Assembly: GCA_017513245.1 (NCBI GenBank)
Contig: JAFXGK010000016.1
Span: forward strand, 37,036-101,035
From: Clostridia bacterium
GTDB taxonomy: Bacteria > Bacillota > Clostridia > Oscillospirales > Acutalibacteraceae
Reading direction: 5' to 3'
Length of the DNA: 64,000 nucleotides
Each line of letters begins with the position of its first letter. Position 1 is the stretch's first letter. The position numbers and the translations under genes were made by a program. Below the pieces are notes generated by a model. The model searched no databases. It was not told the DNA's origin and saw only the letters and a program-made list of their open reading frames with translations. Below, one piece after another: positions 52,131-61,698 of this stretch.

Positions 52131-52880
52131 TTATTTTTTACGGCGGCGGATGATTATCGGCTTGCCGTTTTCATCGCGGTGAATAAGATCACGCGTCAGC
52201 GATATGATTACGGTTATTGCAAGGATTGCCGCCAGAACGAATAAAACACCTACTATAATCATTTCGGTTACGTTCTTGGTGCCCGAGAGGGTCACCTTTG
52301 ACTTTGAGGAAATAATAAGCGTGCTTGCCGTCTGATTTGCAAACTCCTTAAAGTCAGCGGTGGGGGTTGCGGAGGATTCGAAAAAGCTTACGGTATAAAG
52401 CTTGCCGCCGCGTACCGTTATGTACTGGACGGTGGTAAAGCTACCGCCGCTGTCCTTATCGGTTGAAACCACCTCGTACATTTTCATATCGTTTTGTATC
52501 ACGAGGGTAAGATCGGCCGCGGTTTTGACCTTTACAAAGTGGTTTACAAGGTTTAAAACCTCGTCGTCATCCAGCAGTGCCAGGTCGGTAAGCCTTTTGG
52601 AAAATTCGGTTTCGCGGCAGGTAATCTGTACCTGACGGGTGGAATCCGGGCTGAGGGCAAAAAGAATAAGCGAATTATCCTTAAAATATTGCCTCATTGA
52701 GGTTACACTGTGGCCGAGTTGCTCAATAAGGTCGGTTTCTTGGCTTATACCTTCCTCGGTGAGTACCGAATAATCTTCCGGCAGCGTTATTTTTAAATTG
52801 TATTCATCAAGGCTTAAAGCACCGACGTTTACCGAAAACAGTAAGCACAGCGCCAGCACAAGTAAAAAACAACGTTTCAA
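52131..52880 (-). CDS. Secreted, C-terminally anchored protein of unknown function
   Basis: The 249-residue protein has a signal peptide (1-21, ending NVGA-LS), an extracellular domain of about 170 residues (YNLKITLPEDYSVLTEEG onward; VQITCRETEF) and a C-terminal membrane helix (about 207-230) with a basic tail RRRKK. Short proteins with this layout occur in Clostridia, but I do not recognise a named family. The start is TTG, with AGGA upstream at a longish spacing. It ends at the terminator that overlaps the spoVAF start. Confidence 0.78.
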   Translation of the reverse strand: MKRCFLLVLALCLLFSVNVGALSLDEYNLKITLPEDYSVLTEEGISQETDLIEQLGHSVTSMRQYFKDNSLILFALSPDSTRQVQITCRETEFSKRLTDLALLDDDEVLNLVNHFVKVKTAADLTLVIQNDMKMYEVVSTDKDSGGSFTTVQYITVRGGKLYTVSFFESSATPTADFKEFANQTASTLIISSKSKVTLSGTKNVTEMIIVGVLFVLAAILAITVIISLTRDLIHRDENGKPIIIRRRKK

Positions 52881-52896
52881 TTCGTATTACATTCCT

Positions 52897-53751
52897 TTAG
52901 TTTAAATTGTTTTGTCTTTTGGCTGCGGTAAGGGTATTTTTCATAAGTACTGCGATGGTCATGGGACCTACGCCGCCGGGTACGGGGGTAATTGCCGAGG
53001 CGATTTTTTCCACCTCGTCGTATGCTACGTCGCCGCAGAGTTTACCCTGCTCATCACGGTTCATACCTACGTCGATTACTACGGCGCCCTCACCCACCAT
53101 ATCGGCGGTTACGAAGTTTGCGCGGCCTACTGCCGAAACGAGAATCTCAGCGCGCTTGGTTACCTCCTTTAGGTCACGGGTGCGGGAATGGCAAATAGTT
53201 ACCGTTCCGTTTTTATGAAGCAGAAGCATTCCCATAGGCTTGCCGACAATATTTGAACGACCTATAACAACGCAATTTTTGCCTGCAGGGTCGATGCCCT
53301 CGTAGGCCAGCATTTCCATTATGCCGGCAGGCGTGCAGGGCAGAAAATCATATTCGCCCGTCATTATTTTGCCCACGTTTTCGTGGCAGAAAGCGTCAAC
53401 GTCCTTTTGCGGAGAGATAGCCTCTATAACGCGCTTTTCATCAAGGCCCTTCGGCAACGGCAACTGACAGAGGATACCGTTTACCGTTTTATCGTTATTA
53501 AGTTCATCTATAAGGGCGAGCAGGTCTTCCATTTTGGTGTCGGCCGGAAGAGCGTATTTACGCGACTCAATACCCGTATATTCGCAGGCGCGCTCTTTAT
53601 TTGCTACGTAGATTTTGCTGGCAGGGTCGTCGCCTACGATTATTACTGCCAAGCAGGTGTTTATTCCCTGCTGCTTAAGTATTTCTACCTCTGCCTTTAC
53701 GCCGTCGCGTACTGCGGCAGATATCTTTTTTCCGTCAATTATTTTTGCCAT
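52897..53751 (-). CDS. folD: Bifunctional methylene-THF dehydrogenase/cyclohydrolase FolD
   Basis: The 284-residue product has the family motifs QLPLPKGLDEKRVI, GRSNIVGKPMGMLL and PGGVGPMTIAVLMKNT. It interconverts 5,10-methylene- and 10-formyl-tetrahydrofolate using NADP. GAGGAGT precedes the ATG, which comes three bases after the lgt stop. The length matches the family. Confidence 0.97.
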   Translation of the reverse strand: MAKIIDGKKISAAVRDGVKAEVEILKQQGINTCLAVIIVGDDPASKIYVANKERACEYTGIESRKYALPADTKMEDLLALIDELNNDKTVNGILCQLPLPKGLDEKRVIEAISPQKDVDAFCHENVGKIMTGEYDFLPCTPAGIMEMLAYEGIDPAGKNCVVIGRSNIVGKPMGMLLLHKNGTVTICHSRTRDLKEVTKRAEILVSAVGRANFVTADMVGEGAVVIDVGMNRDEQGKLCGDVAYDEVEKIASAITPVPGGVGPMTIAVLMKNTLTAAKRQNNLN

Positions 53752-53754
53752 TTT

Positions 53755-54630
53755 TTACTCCTCGATACTTTCTGCCGATTCCGACTCGATTGCATCGGCA
53801 AACTGGGGTATATATTCTTCTTCCTTCGGTGCGCGCTTGCGGCGAAGCACTATCACGGTTGTGACTATTCCTCCTATGAAGAGCACCACCGATAACAGTG
53901 TGGAAATTCTGAGGGGGCCGCCTAAGAACAGACTGTCGGTACGGAGCTGCTCGATAAACATACGGCCGAGACCGTACCACACGCAGTAGCCGAGAATTAT
54001 TTGACCGCTGAAGACGCGTTTTTTGCTGTAAAGGTGTAAAAGCAGTGCGCCCGTAAGGCACCAGATAGACTCATAAAGGAAGCAGGGATGGGCCAAAACG
54101 CCCTCTCCGAGCACCCTTGATACGTTTTCGCTGGTCATACCAAACCAACTGCTTCCCGTTGCGATACCAAAGGCTTCTTGATTTATAAAGTTTCCCCAAC
54201 GGCCTATTCCCTGACCGATAAGAAAGCCGACAGCAGCCAAATCAAACGCATTTAAAATGTTTACCTTTCGCAGATAGCACATTAAAGCGCCTGAAACGAA
54301 TGCGCCGATTACACCGCCGTAGATTGCAAGTCCCGAAAAGCCGCCGCCCGAAAAATCGAAGAAGTCGGCAAGCGTAAGCGTGGGGTCAAACACGATGTAA
54401 TAAAGGCGTGCGCCCAGAATTGCTACGGGAGTTGCTACTATTACAACGTCCAAAAGGCGGTCGGAATTAACACCCATACGCTTGGCATTGAGCATTCCGT
54501 AAATTATTGCCAGCATAAAGCCGGTGGCTATAATTATGCCGTACCAGTATACGCTCCAGCCGCCGTTTATGGGCAGTGTGAAGGCTACCGGATTTAGTGT
54601 TAAATCAATTCCAAAAATTGTAACGTCCAT
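53755..54630 (-). CDS. lgt: Prolipoprotein diacylglyceryl transferase
   Basis: The 291-residue membrane protein has about seven helices and the Lgt signature GRWGNFINQEAFG, plus the conserved VRGVxIHPT-like N-terminal region (GGWSVYWYGIIIATG). It transfers diacylglycerol to the lipobox cysteine, the step before LspA. A 35-residue acidic C-terminal tail extends past the last helix. It follows the M16 peptidase gene by five bases. Confidence 0.95.
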   Translation of the reverse strand: MDVTIFGIDLTLNPVAFTLPINGGWSVYWYGIIIATGFMLAIIYGMLNAKRMGVNSDRLLDVVIVATPVAILGARLYYIVFDPTLTLADFFDFSGGGFSGLAIYGGVIGAFVSGALMCYLRKVNILNAFDLAAVGFLIGQGIGRWGNFINQEAFGIATGSSWFGMTSENVSRVLGEGVLAHPCFLYESIWCLTGALLLHLYSKKRVFSGQIILGYCVWYGLGRMFIEQLRTDSLFLGGPLRISTLLSVVLFIGGIVTTVIVLRRKRAPKEEEYIPQFADAIESESAESIEE

Positions 54631-54635
54631 ATTTT

Positions 54636-55904
54636 TTACCTCTTGGGAAGGATTACCGAGAGCACCGAGCTTTCGGTGTTTATAAGGGCAAGTCGCGCCT
54701 CAACGTCCTCTTTTTTTAGGTTGCGCAGGATTTCCAAATCGTCAAACGGGCCAAAGCCTGCCATTGCGCAATCAACAAGGTTCATCGCAATGGTCTCAAC
54801 GTTGTTGTAGCCCTTTATAGCCATTCCGTAGGTACCCTTGCGTGCCGCTTCAAAAAGCTCTTGCGGTATACCGTCACGCTTGAGTCGCTCAATTTCGGCC
54901 GAAATAGCGTCGCAAACCGCCTGCGGGTCATCACTCTCGCCCTGGAACAGCACCACGGAATAACCGTTGCCGTTGAAGTATTCGCTGTCGAACTCATCGT
55001 TTATAAGGCCCTTATCTGTAAGGCTCTCGTAAAGCGGAGATATGCCGCCTGCGAGAACGTCCATCAGAATTCCGCTTTCGATGCGCTCCTTTAAGGTGCG
55101 TTCGCCTTCGCACTGCTCCTTAAAGCCGAAGCAGAATATGGGCTTTGCAACCTCCATACGTTTTTCAACATATCGGCATTTAACATCGGTGCCCTCGCTG
55201 AAGTCGGCGCGGTTAACGACTATCGGGGCCGTGGGCTTAATGGCCTTTTCAATACGCTTCATAAGTTCGTCTGCCTTTACGTTGCCCGCTATGCAAACGA
55301 ACATATTCGACGGGTTATAGAAGGTGTCGTAGCACTTATAAAGCAGGTCGGCCGTAATGTGCGAAATGGACTCAACCGTTCCTGCAATATCAATTCTTAC
55401 GGGATGATTTTCGTACATAGCCTCAAGCATATTAAACAGCACGCACCAATTGGGGCTGTCATCATACATACGGATTTCCTGACCGATTATTCCCTGCTCC
55501 TTTTGCACCGTTTGCTCGGTGAAATAGGGCGACTGAACAAAGTCGAGCAGGATATCGAGATTTTCTTCAAAGCGGTCGGCGCAGCCGAAAAGATAGCAGG
55601 TACGGTCAAACGAGGTAAATGCGTTTGCCGATGCTCCGGTTGCGGAAAAGCGAGTAAAGGCATCGCCGTCTTCGCTCTCGAAAAGCTTGTGCTCAAGATA
55701 GTGAGCTATGCCCTCGGGTACGGCTGTATAAGGCTCGTCGCCAACCGAAAAGGCGGTATCGATTGAGCCGTATTTGGTGCCGAAAACGGCAAAATTAGAT
55801 TTAAAATCGGGTTTCTCGGCGATGAAAATTTTAAGCCCGTTCGGCAGGGTTGCCGATACAATTCTTTCACTGAGTTTTGCATCGCTATAGGTTGTTTTTA
55901 TCAT
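54636..55904 (-). CDS. M16 zinc peptidase with intact active site, YmfH-like
   Basis: The 422-residue product has the inverted zinc motif HYLEH (in GIAHYLEHKLFES) with the downstream glutamate region. It also has the C-terminal pitrilysin-like half. With the YmfF-like protein it should form a heterodimeric cytosolic peptidase, the arrangement seen for Bacillus YmfF/YmfH. The targets are unknown. Its start overlaps the partner's stop by four bases (ATGA). Confidence 0.92.
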   Translation of the reverse strand: MIKTTYSDAKLSERIVSATLPNGLKIFIAEKPDFKSNFAVFGTKYGSIDTAFSVGDEPYTAVPEGIAHYLEHKLFESEDGDAFTRFSATGASANAFTSFDRTCYLFGCADRFEENLDILLDFVQSPYFTEQTVQKEQGIIGQEIRMYDDSPNWCVLFNMLEAMYENHPVRIDIAGTVESISHITADLLYKCYDTFYNPSNMFVCIAGNVKADELMKRIEKAIKPTAPIVVNRADFSEGTDVKCRYVEKRMEVAKPIFCFGFKEQCEGERTLKERIESGILMDVLAGGISPLYESLTDKGLINDEFDSEYFNGNGYSVVLFQGESDDPQAVCDAISAEIERLKRDGIPQELFEAARKGTYGMAIKGYNNVETIAMNLVDCAMAGFGPFDDLEILRNLKKEDVEARLALINTESSVLSVILPKR

Positions 55905-57175
55905 TTCGCATCCTCCTGCGGCATAAGCGAATATACGGTGTGCAGCATAACCTGCTTGGCTGCGGCCATAACCTCTTCACGGGTTACCTTCTTTACCGTT
56001 TCAATAACGTCCTCGGGGGTGGCAACCGAACCGTCAAACACGCGAGATGCATACCAGGCGTTTATTCCGCCCTGACTGTCGCCTATTGATTTAAGACTGT
56101 CACAGATGCTGCGAATGGAAGAATTAAACTGGTCGTCCGAAAACTCGCCGTTTTTCATAACCTCGAGTTGGCCGAGTATTTCCTTTTGCGCCTTTTCGGC
56201 GTTTTCAGCCTCGACGCCCGAATCAACCAGCATAATAGCCTTCGAACGGAGGGCGGTGCAGGAACAATAATAGCAAAGGCTCAGTTTTTCGCGAACGTGG
56301 GTGAACAGTCGCGAATAGGGGCCGCCTCCGAAAATATCGGACATAACCATAATATCCGACGTGTTCTTTTCGGAATCTACGCGGCCGAGCGAAAAGCCCA
56401 TAACAAGCTTGCCCTGCTTTACATCCATACGCTCACATTCGGTTGTGGGCTCGGCAAAGTTCGGCATATTATAGCCTGAAAATGCAGTAACGTTTTCACG
56501 ATGAATTGCAGAAAAAGCAGCCGAAGCGGCCGAAAAGATGCCTTCAGGAAGTTTTTCACCTATAACGTTTATGTGAACGTAGGCCTCGCGAAGCATACGG
56601 CTCCAGGCCGAAAACAGGCTTTCCCCCGTTACCTTCATAAGGTCCTCTTCGGTACCGAAGCGAGGAAGTCCGTACGGGTCATCGCCGAACATAAGCGATA
56701 ACGCCCTGCCACGGGCATATCCGCGCTTATTATTTATCTCGCCGCGGATACGGTCGAGCATTTGGGCACGCTCGCGCTCAACGTCTGCCTCGCGGAAGGC
56801 GTCATCCGACAGCGAGGGCGCAAACACAAGGCTTGCAAGCAGCTCGGCGGCTGAGGCGACGATAGACTTACCGTCGATTGAAAAACGGTCGTTAAGCACC
56901 GACAGCGATACACTTATACACTGGAAATCCAAAAGCTTTATCGCATTTGCCGAAATGGTGGCACCGTAGAGGTTTCCAAGACGGGTATTAAGCTCGCGGA
57001 AGGTTTTGCACTCGTCACAGCAGGACGACAGCAAATACGGCAAAAGAGCATAGTCCGAGTAGGTTTCCTTCCTTAGCGGAACGTAAAAATTAAAGGATAT
57101 AAGCGTTGTATTAAAGCGAGAGTCTTCGATAAAAAGACCGTCTACGCCGGAAGCTAAATTAAATTTTTGCGGCAA
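55901..57175 (-). CDS. M16 peptidase-like partner lacking the zinc motif, YmfF-like
   Basis: The 424-residue product aligns by pattern with the YmfH-like neighbour (YALLPYLLSSCCDECKT in place of the HXXEH helix, and RLFTHVREKLSLCYYCSC later) but has no HXXEH. It probably supplies the substrate-binding half of the heterodimer. I use the TTG at 57173-57175 (MPQKFNLASG), seven bases after GGAGGA. The frame running to 57217 has no site. Confidence 0.88.
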   Translation of the reverse strand: MPQKFNLASGVDGLFIEDSRFNTTLISFNFYVPLRKETYSDYALLPYLLSSCCDECKTFRELNTRLGNLYGATISANAIKLLDFQCISVSLSVLNDRFSIDGKSIVASAAELLASLVFAPSLSDDAFREADVERERAQMLDRIRGEINNKRGYARGRALSLMFGDDPYGLPRFGTEEDLMKVTGESLFSAWSRMLREAYVHINVIGEKLPEGIFSAASAAFSAIHRENVTAFSGYNMPNFAEPTTECERMDVKQGKLVMGFSLGRVDSEKNTSDIMVMSDIFGGGPYSRLFTHVREKLSLCYYCSCTALRSKAIMLVDSGVEAENAEKAQKEILGQLEVMKNGEFSDDQFNSSIRSICDSLKSIGDSQGGINAWYASRVFDGSVATPEDVIETVKKVTREEVMAAAKQVMLHTVYSLMPQEDAK

Positions 57176-57303
57176 AACATATTCCTCCAGTATAATATTA
57201 ATAATATTGTAACACATTTGTTACCATAACGCCATAGAAAATTTAAGAAAAATATGTTATTATATTAAAAACATTTTGTGAACAAGGAAGGGTGGCGAAA
57301 AAA

Positions 57304-58833
57304 GTGATTAAACCTAAGCGCGGTATACCTATTCAAACCCGTATTATAGTTTCGGGCATTACCATTTTAGTTCAAATCGCGGTTTTCTTTATGATGGTTT
57401 ATAACCTTTCGAGTCACCTGCTTTGGATATACTCGTTGGTGGAATTCATAAGCATGGTTTTGGTGGTTTATATTATTAACAGCCACTCGAACCCTTCCTT
57501 TAAGCTTCCGTGGTCGACCTTTATTCTCGTTTTGCCTATCGTGGGCGTGCCTGCATACCTGCTTTGGGGTAGCGGCCGCATTTTGCCGATTTTCCGCAAA
57601 AGAATGGAAAAAAGCGAGGCTCACTACCTAAAGTATTTGCCGGAGTGCGACGATATTTTAAGCCGACTTGAGTACGAGGATATACACCACTCGCGTCAGG
57701 CGGTTTATCTTCATAGGGAAAGTGAATTTCCCGTTTACGGAAACACTTATTCTGAATATCTCTCCCCCGGCGAGGTTTTCTTCCCAAGGCTTTTGGAGGA
57801 GCTTGAAAAAGCAAGAGAATTTATCTTTATTGAGATGTTTATTCTTGCTGAAGGCGAAATGTGGAACCGAATTTACGAAATCCTTAAACGCAAGGCCGCG
57901 CAAGGCGTTGAGGTAAAGCTGATTTTCGACGATTTCGGTTCTATTAAACGCCAGCACAAGGGCTTTATAAAGCGTCTTCGCAAAAACGGCATTTCGGTTG
58001 CGGTTTTCAATAAAATCCGCCCCTCAATCGACTTATTTATGAACAACCGCGACCACCGCAAGATATTTATTATCGACGGCACCACTGCGTTTACGGGCGG
58101 TATAAACATTGCCGACGAATATATAAACCGTGAAGACCGTTTCGGCTACTGGATGGATTGCGGCATTATGCTGCGCGGTGATGCGGTGCTGAGCTTTACG
58201 GTTATGTTTTTGAGCATGTGGACCTTTACCACCCGTAAGGTTTTAAACGGAAGCAAATATATCAAGCGTATATCCGAACCGCACGACGGCTTTTTCCTTC
58301 CATATTCGGACGGCCCTTTAAACAAGCGCGACCCCGCCAAGGGAATTTATATGCAGATGATAAGTTCGGCACAGAGGTATATTTACATCGCAACGCCGTA
58401 TCTTATTATTGATAACGCAATGATCGAAACGCTGGTACTGGCCGCCAAGAGCGGAATCGACGTTCGCATCGTTACCCCCAAGCGTTGGGACAAGTGGTAC
58501 GTTCATCCGGTAACACAGCACAACTACGAGCCACTTTTGGCCGCGGGTGTTAAGATTTATGAATACACCCCTGGCTTTATACACTCGAAAATCTTTGTTT
58601 CGGACGACCATACCGCCACAATCGGCACAATCAATATGGATTACCGCAGTTTCTATACGCATTTTGAATGCGGCGCGTGGATTTGCAGCAGCAGTACCGT
58701 TATCGATATCAAGGCGCATATGAACTCAATTATCGAAAAAAGCGAGGAAATTACGCTCGGGAAATGGAAAAAGCGACCCGTACTGCAAAAATTAAAGCAG
58801 CTTATATTGCACATTTTCGCTCCCCTGCTTTAA
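57304..58833 (+). CDS. Cardiolipin synthase
   Basis: The 509-residue protein has two N-terminal membrane helices (about 12-60), a short third hydrophobic segment and two phospholipase D motifs. The first is HRKIFIID in NNRDHRKIFIID; the second is HSKIFVSDD. It condenses phosphatidylglycerol into cardiolipin at the membrane. I chose the GTG at 57304, about eight bases after GGAAGGG, over an earlier GTG at 57292 that overlaps that site. Confidence 0.92.
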   Translation: MIKPKRGIPIQTRIIVSGITILVQIAVFFMMVYNLSSHLLWIYSLVEFISMVLVVYIINSHSNPSFKLPWSTFILVLPIVGVPAYLLWGSGRILPIFRKRMEKSEAHYLKYLPECDDILSRLEYEDIHHSRQAVYLHRESEFPVYGNTYSEYLSPGEVFFPRLLEELEKAREFIFIEMFILAEGEMWNRIYEILKRKAAQGVEVKLIFDDFGSIKRQHKGFIKRLRKNGISVAVFNKIRPSIDLFMNNRDHRKIFIIDGTTAFTGGINIADEYINREDRFGYWMDCGIMLRGDAVLSFTVMFLSMWTFTTRKVLNGSKYIKRISEPHDGFFLPYSDGPLNKRDPAKGIYMQMISSAQRYIYIATPYLIIDNAMIETLVLAAKSGIDVRIVTPKRWDKWYVHPVTQHNYEPLLAAGVKIYEYTPGFIHSKIFVSDDHTATIGTINMDYRSFYTHFECGAWICSSSTVIDIKAHMNSIIEKSEEITLGKWKKRPVLQKLKQLILHIFAPLL

Positions 58834-58842
58834 TCCTTTTTG

Positions 58843-58871
58843 TTGACATAAACCCGCGAATGTTATATAAT
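58843..58871 (+). promoter_or_regulatory. Consensus promoter for small membrane protein
   Basis: TTGACA (58843-58848) and TATAAT (58866-58871), both perfect, with a 17-base spacer. The start codon is 24 bases downstream. Confidence 0.88.
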
Positions 58872-58895
58872 ACACTTGAAAGGCGGTAATGAAAT

Positions 58896-59054
58896 ATGAA
58901 AAACGTATTAAATGTTCTTTTAGCTATATTCGGCTTACTCGCAGTTGTTGCTACCGTAGCTGTTGTTGTTGACCGCATTGTTTATCACAACGGTAAAAAG
59001 GCCGGCTACCTCGAGTGCGAGTGCGAAGAAGACGAGGAAGCAATCGAAGAATAA
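58896..59054 (+). CDS. 52-residue single-pass membrane protein
   Basis: A short gene beginning MKNVLNVLLAIFGLL with one hydrophobic helix (about residues 4-25). A basic stretch (YHNGKKAGY) and an acidic C-terminus with a CEC pair (LECECEEDEEAIEE) follow. It has AAGGCGG upstream, a consensus promoter and a strong terminator, so it is almost certainly expressed as a single-gene unit. I do not recognise a family. The charge pattern suggests the C-terminus lies in the cytosol and could bind metal or a protein partner. Confidence 0.8.
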   Translation: MKNVLNVLLAIFGLLAVVATVAVVVDRIVYHNGKKAGYLECECEEDEEAIEE

Positions 59055-59068
59055 TCGCTTTATTACAC

Positions 59069-59104
59069 GGGCGTTCCGATTTCGGAACGCCCTTATTCTT
59101 TTTT
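59069..59104 (+). terminator. Terminator after small membrane protein gene
   Basis: GGGCGTTCCG (59069-59078) pairs with CGGAACGCCC (59083-59092) around a four-base loop, followed by TTATTCTTTTTT. Confidence 0.9.
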
Positions 59105-59214
59105 ATGGCATTTTTGTATTATTTTACTACTAAAAAACTATTTTTTCGTTTTTTTGAAAAACTTTTTGTGCAAAACATACAAAAAATAGTCGTTTTTAAT
59201 AATAAAGGCAATAC

Positions 59215-59243
59215 TTGAATTTTTTTGTGGAATAGTATATACT
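59215..59243 (+). promoter_or_regulatory. Promoter for glycogen phosphorylase
   Basis: TTGAAT (59215-59220) and TATACT (59238-59243), spacer 17. The start codon is 41 bases downstream. The 110 bases before it are AT-rich with no other feature seen. Confidence 0.7.
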
Positions 59244-59284
59244 GTAATATGTAAATTAACCTTTATAAAAAGGGAGAGAACCAA

Positions 59285-61687
59285 ATGGAAAACTTAACCG
59301 CAAAAACTTTAGCAGGACTTATCGAAAAGAAGCTTTCTCACAACTTCGGTATTACCCCCGAGCAGGCATCTGACGAATTTTTCTATAAAGCCTGCGTTTT
59401 GGTTTTACTTGATATCATGCGTGACCGACGCACCGACTTTAAAAAGAAGATTAAGGAAGAGGGCGCAAAATCGGTTTACTACCTGAGTATGGAATTCCTT
59501 ATGGGTCGTTCGTTTAAGAACAACCTCTTTAATCTCGATATGGAAGACGTTATGAAAAAGGCTCTTGCCACCTATGACGTTAAGCTTGAAAATCTTTACG
59601 AGCTTGAGCCCGACGCAGGTCTCGGCAACGGCGGTCTCGGCAGACTTGCCGCCTGCTTCTTGGACGGTCTTTCTACCGGCGGCTACCCTGCTATGGGCTA
59701 CTGCATTAAATACGAGTACGGTATCTTCCGTCAGAAACTGGTTGACGGCTGGCAGACCGAGATGCCGGATTTCTGGCTCCCCGGCGGCAGCGTTTGGCTT
59801 GAGCCTCGTCCTGCCTCGGCTGTTGACGTTCGTTTCGACGGTCACATCGAGGAATCGTGGTACGAAAACTATCACTACGTTGAGCACAAGGATTACACCA
59901 CCGTAAGAGCTATGCCCTATGACCTTATGGTTGCAGGCAAGGACGGCCAGACCGTTAACGTTTTACGCCTTTGGAGCGCCGAGGGCCAGAAGATTGATAT
60001 GGCCGCCTTTAACCAGGGCAACTACGTTCGCGCTCTTGAACAGCAGGCTATGGCGGAGGTAATAAGCAAGGTGCTTTACCCCGAGGATAACCATATGGAG
60101 GGTAAATCGCTCCGTCTGCGTCAGCAGTATTTCCTCGTTTCGGCCTCTATTCAGGATATTTTGGGCCGTCACCTTCGCGAGAACGATACGCTCGACAACC
60201 TGCCCGATAAGGTTGCCATCCACATCAACGACACCCACCCTGCCCTCTCAATTCCCGAGCTTATGCGCTTTTTGCTTGATGAATGCGGATACTCTTGGGA
60301 AAGGGCTTGGGATATCGTTACCCGTACGGTAGCGTACACCAACCACACCGTTATGAGCGAGGCGCTTGAGTGCTGGCAGATTTCGATGTTTAAGCATCGT
60401 CTGCCCCGAATTTATCAGATAATTGAGGAGATCGACCGCCGCTTCCGTGACAAGGTCATTAGCGAGACCGGTGACTGGGCTCTTGCCGAGCGCACCGCAA
60501 TTATCCAGAACGGCGTTATCCGTATGGCAAACCTCTGCGTTGCCGCCTGCCACTGTGTAAACGGTGTTTCGCAGCTGCACAGCAAGATTCTTACCGATTC
60601 GCTCTTCTCGGATTATCACCGTTTAACACCTGATAAGTTCACCAACGTTACAAACGGTATTGCTCACCGCCGTTGGCTCTGTCAGGCCAACCCTGCCCTT
60701 ACCTCTTTCTTAAAGGAAACAATCGGTGACGGCTTTGTTATGGATGCTTCCAATCTTTCTAAGCTTGCCGCATTCAAGGACGATAAGGCTGTTCTCGACC
60801 GTATAGGACAGATTAAGCACGACAATAAGGTTCGTTTTGCGAACTACGCAAAGCGTAATTTGGGCGCCGATATCGACCCCGATTCGATATTTGATATGCA
60901 GGTTAAGCGTCTGCACGAGTATAAGCGTCAGCACCTTAACGCGCTGCATATAATTTCGGATTATCTGTTTATTAAGCAGAACCCGAACGCTCCCTTCACA
61001 CCCAAGACCTATATCTTCGGCGCTAAGGCGGCCCCCGGATATTATCTTGCAAAGCAGATAATTCATATGATTACAAGCCTTGCCAAGGTTATCGACAACG
61101 ACCCCGCCGTTAAGGGCAAGATTAAGATTCTCTTCTGCGAGGATTACCGCGTAACTCTCGCCGAGATGATGATTCCCTCGGCTGATATCAGCGAGCAGAT
61201 TTCGCTTGCCTCCACCGAGGCCAGCGGTACCGGTAACATGAAGCTTATGATGAACGGCGCAATTACACTCGGTACTGACGACGGCGCAAACGTTGAGATT
61301 CACGATGCAGTCGGAGACGACAACATCCTCATCTTCGGTATGAAGACACCCGAGGTTTTACGCATTCGCAAGAATGGTTACTCCCCTGCTCCCTACTACA
61401 ACAATAATCCCGTACTTCGCGACGCTATTGACTTTATCGATAAGGGCATTGGCGGCAACGATTTCTCGGGCATCGCAAATATTTTAAAGACCGTTGACTG
61501 CTATATGGCGCTGGCTGACTTTGCCGACTACTGCGCCGCACAGGAAAAGGCTTCGGCTCTTTATGCCGACCGCGACACCTGGAACCGTATGTCGCTTATT
61601 AATATCGCACAGTCGGGTATTTTTGCCGCTGACCGTTCGATTGAGGATTACGCTCGCAACATTTGGCACACTACACCTCTTAAATAG
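59285..61687 (+). CDS. glgP: Glycogen/starch phosphorylase
   Basis: The 800-residue product matches the GT35 family from GNGGLGRLAACFLD through the pyridoxal-phosphate site GTGNMKLMMNGAITLGTDDGANVE, where the Lys holds the cofactor. It releases glucose-1-phosphate from alpha-1,4-glucan in the cytosol. GGGAG precedes the ATG. It is followed by a GH13 enzyme 11 bases later, so the two probably work together on stored or imported glucan. Confidence 0.96.
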   Translation: MENLTAKTLAGLIEKKLSHNFGITPEQASDEFFYKACVLVLLDIMRDRRTDFKKKIKEEGAKSVYYLSMEFLMGRSFKNNLFNLDMEDVMKKALATYDVKLENLYELEPDAGLGNGGLGRLAACFLDGLSTGGYPAMGYCIKYEYGIFRQKLVDGWQTEMPDFWLPGGSVWLEPRPASAVDVRFDGHIEESWYENYHYVEHKDYTTVRAMPYDLMVAGKDGQTVNVLRLWSAEGQKIDMAAFNQGNYVRALEQQAMAEVISKVLYPEDNHMEGKSLRLRQQYFLVSASIQDILGRHLRENDTLDNLPDKVAIHINDTHPALSIPELMRFLLDECGYSWERAWDIVTRTVAYTNHTVMSEALECWQISMFKHRLPRIYQIIEEIDRRFRDKVISETGDWALAERTAIIQNGVIRMANLCVAACHCVNGVSQLHSKILTDSLFSDYHRLTPDKFTNVTNGIAHRRWLCQANPALTSFLKETIGDGFVMDASNLSKLAAFKDDKAVLDRIGQIKHDNKVRFANYAKRNLGADIDPDSIFDMQVKRLHEYKRQHLNALHIISDYLFIKQNPNAPFTPKTYIFGAKAAPGYYLAKQIIHMITSLAKVIDNDPAVKGKIKILFCEDYRVTLAEMMIPSADISEQISLASTEASGTGNMKLMMNGAITLGTDDGANVEIHDAVGDDNILIFGMKTPEVLRIRKNGYSPAPYYNNNPVLRDAIDFIDKGIGGNDFSGIANILKTVDCYMALADFADYCAAQEKASALYADRDTWNRMSLINIAQSGIFAADRSIEDYARNIWHTTPLK

Positions 61688-61698
61688 GTAGGTTTTTT

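Noticed and set aside
57209-57224. GTAACA-CATT-TGTTAC palindrome as an operator before the M16 pair
   Set aside because: A single 6+6 palindrome in AT-rich DNA with no matching site elsewhere in the window is too weak to call.
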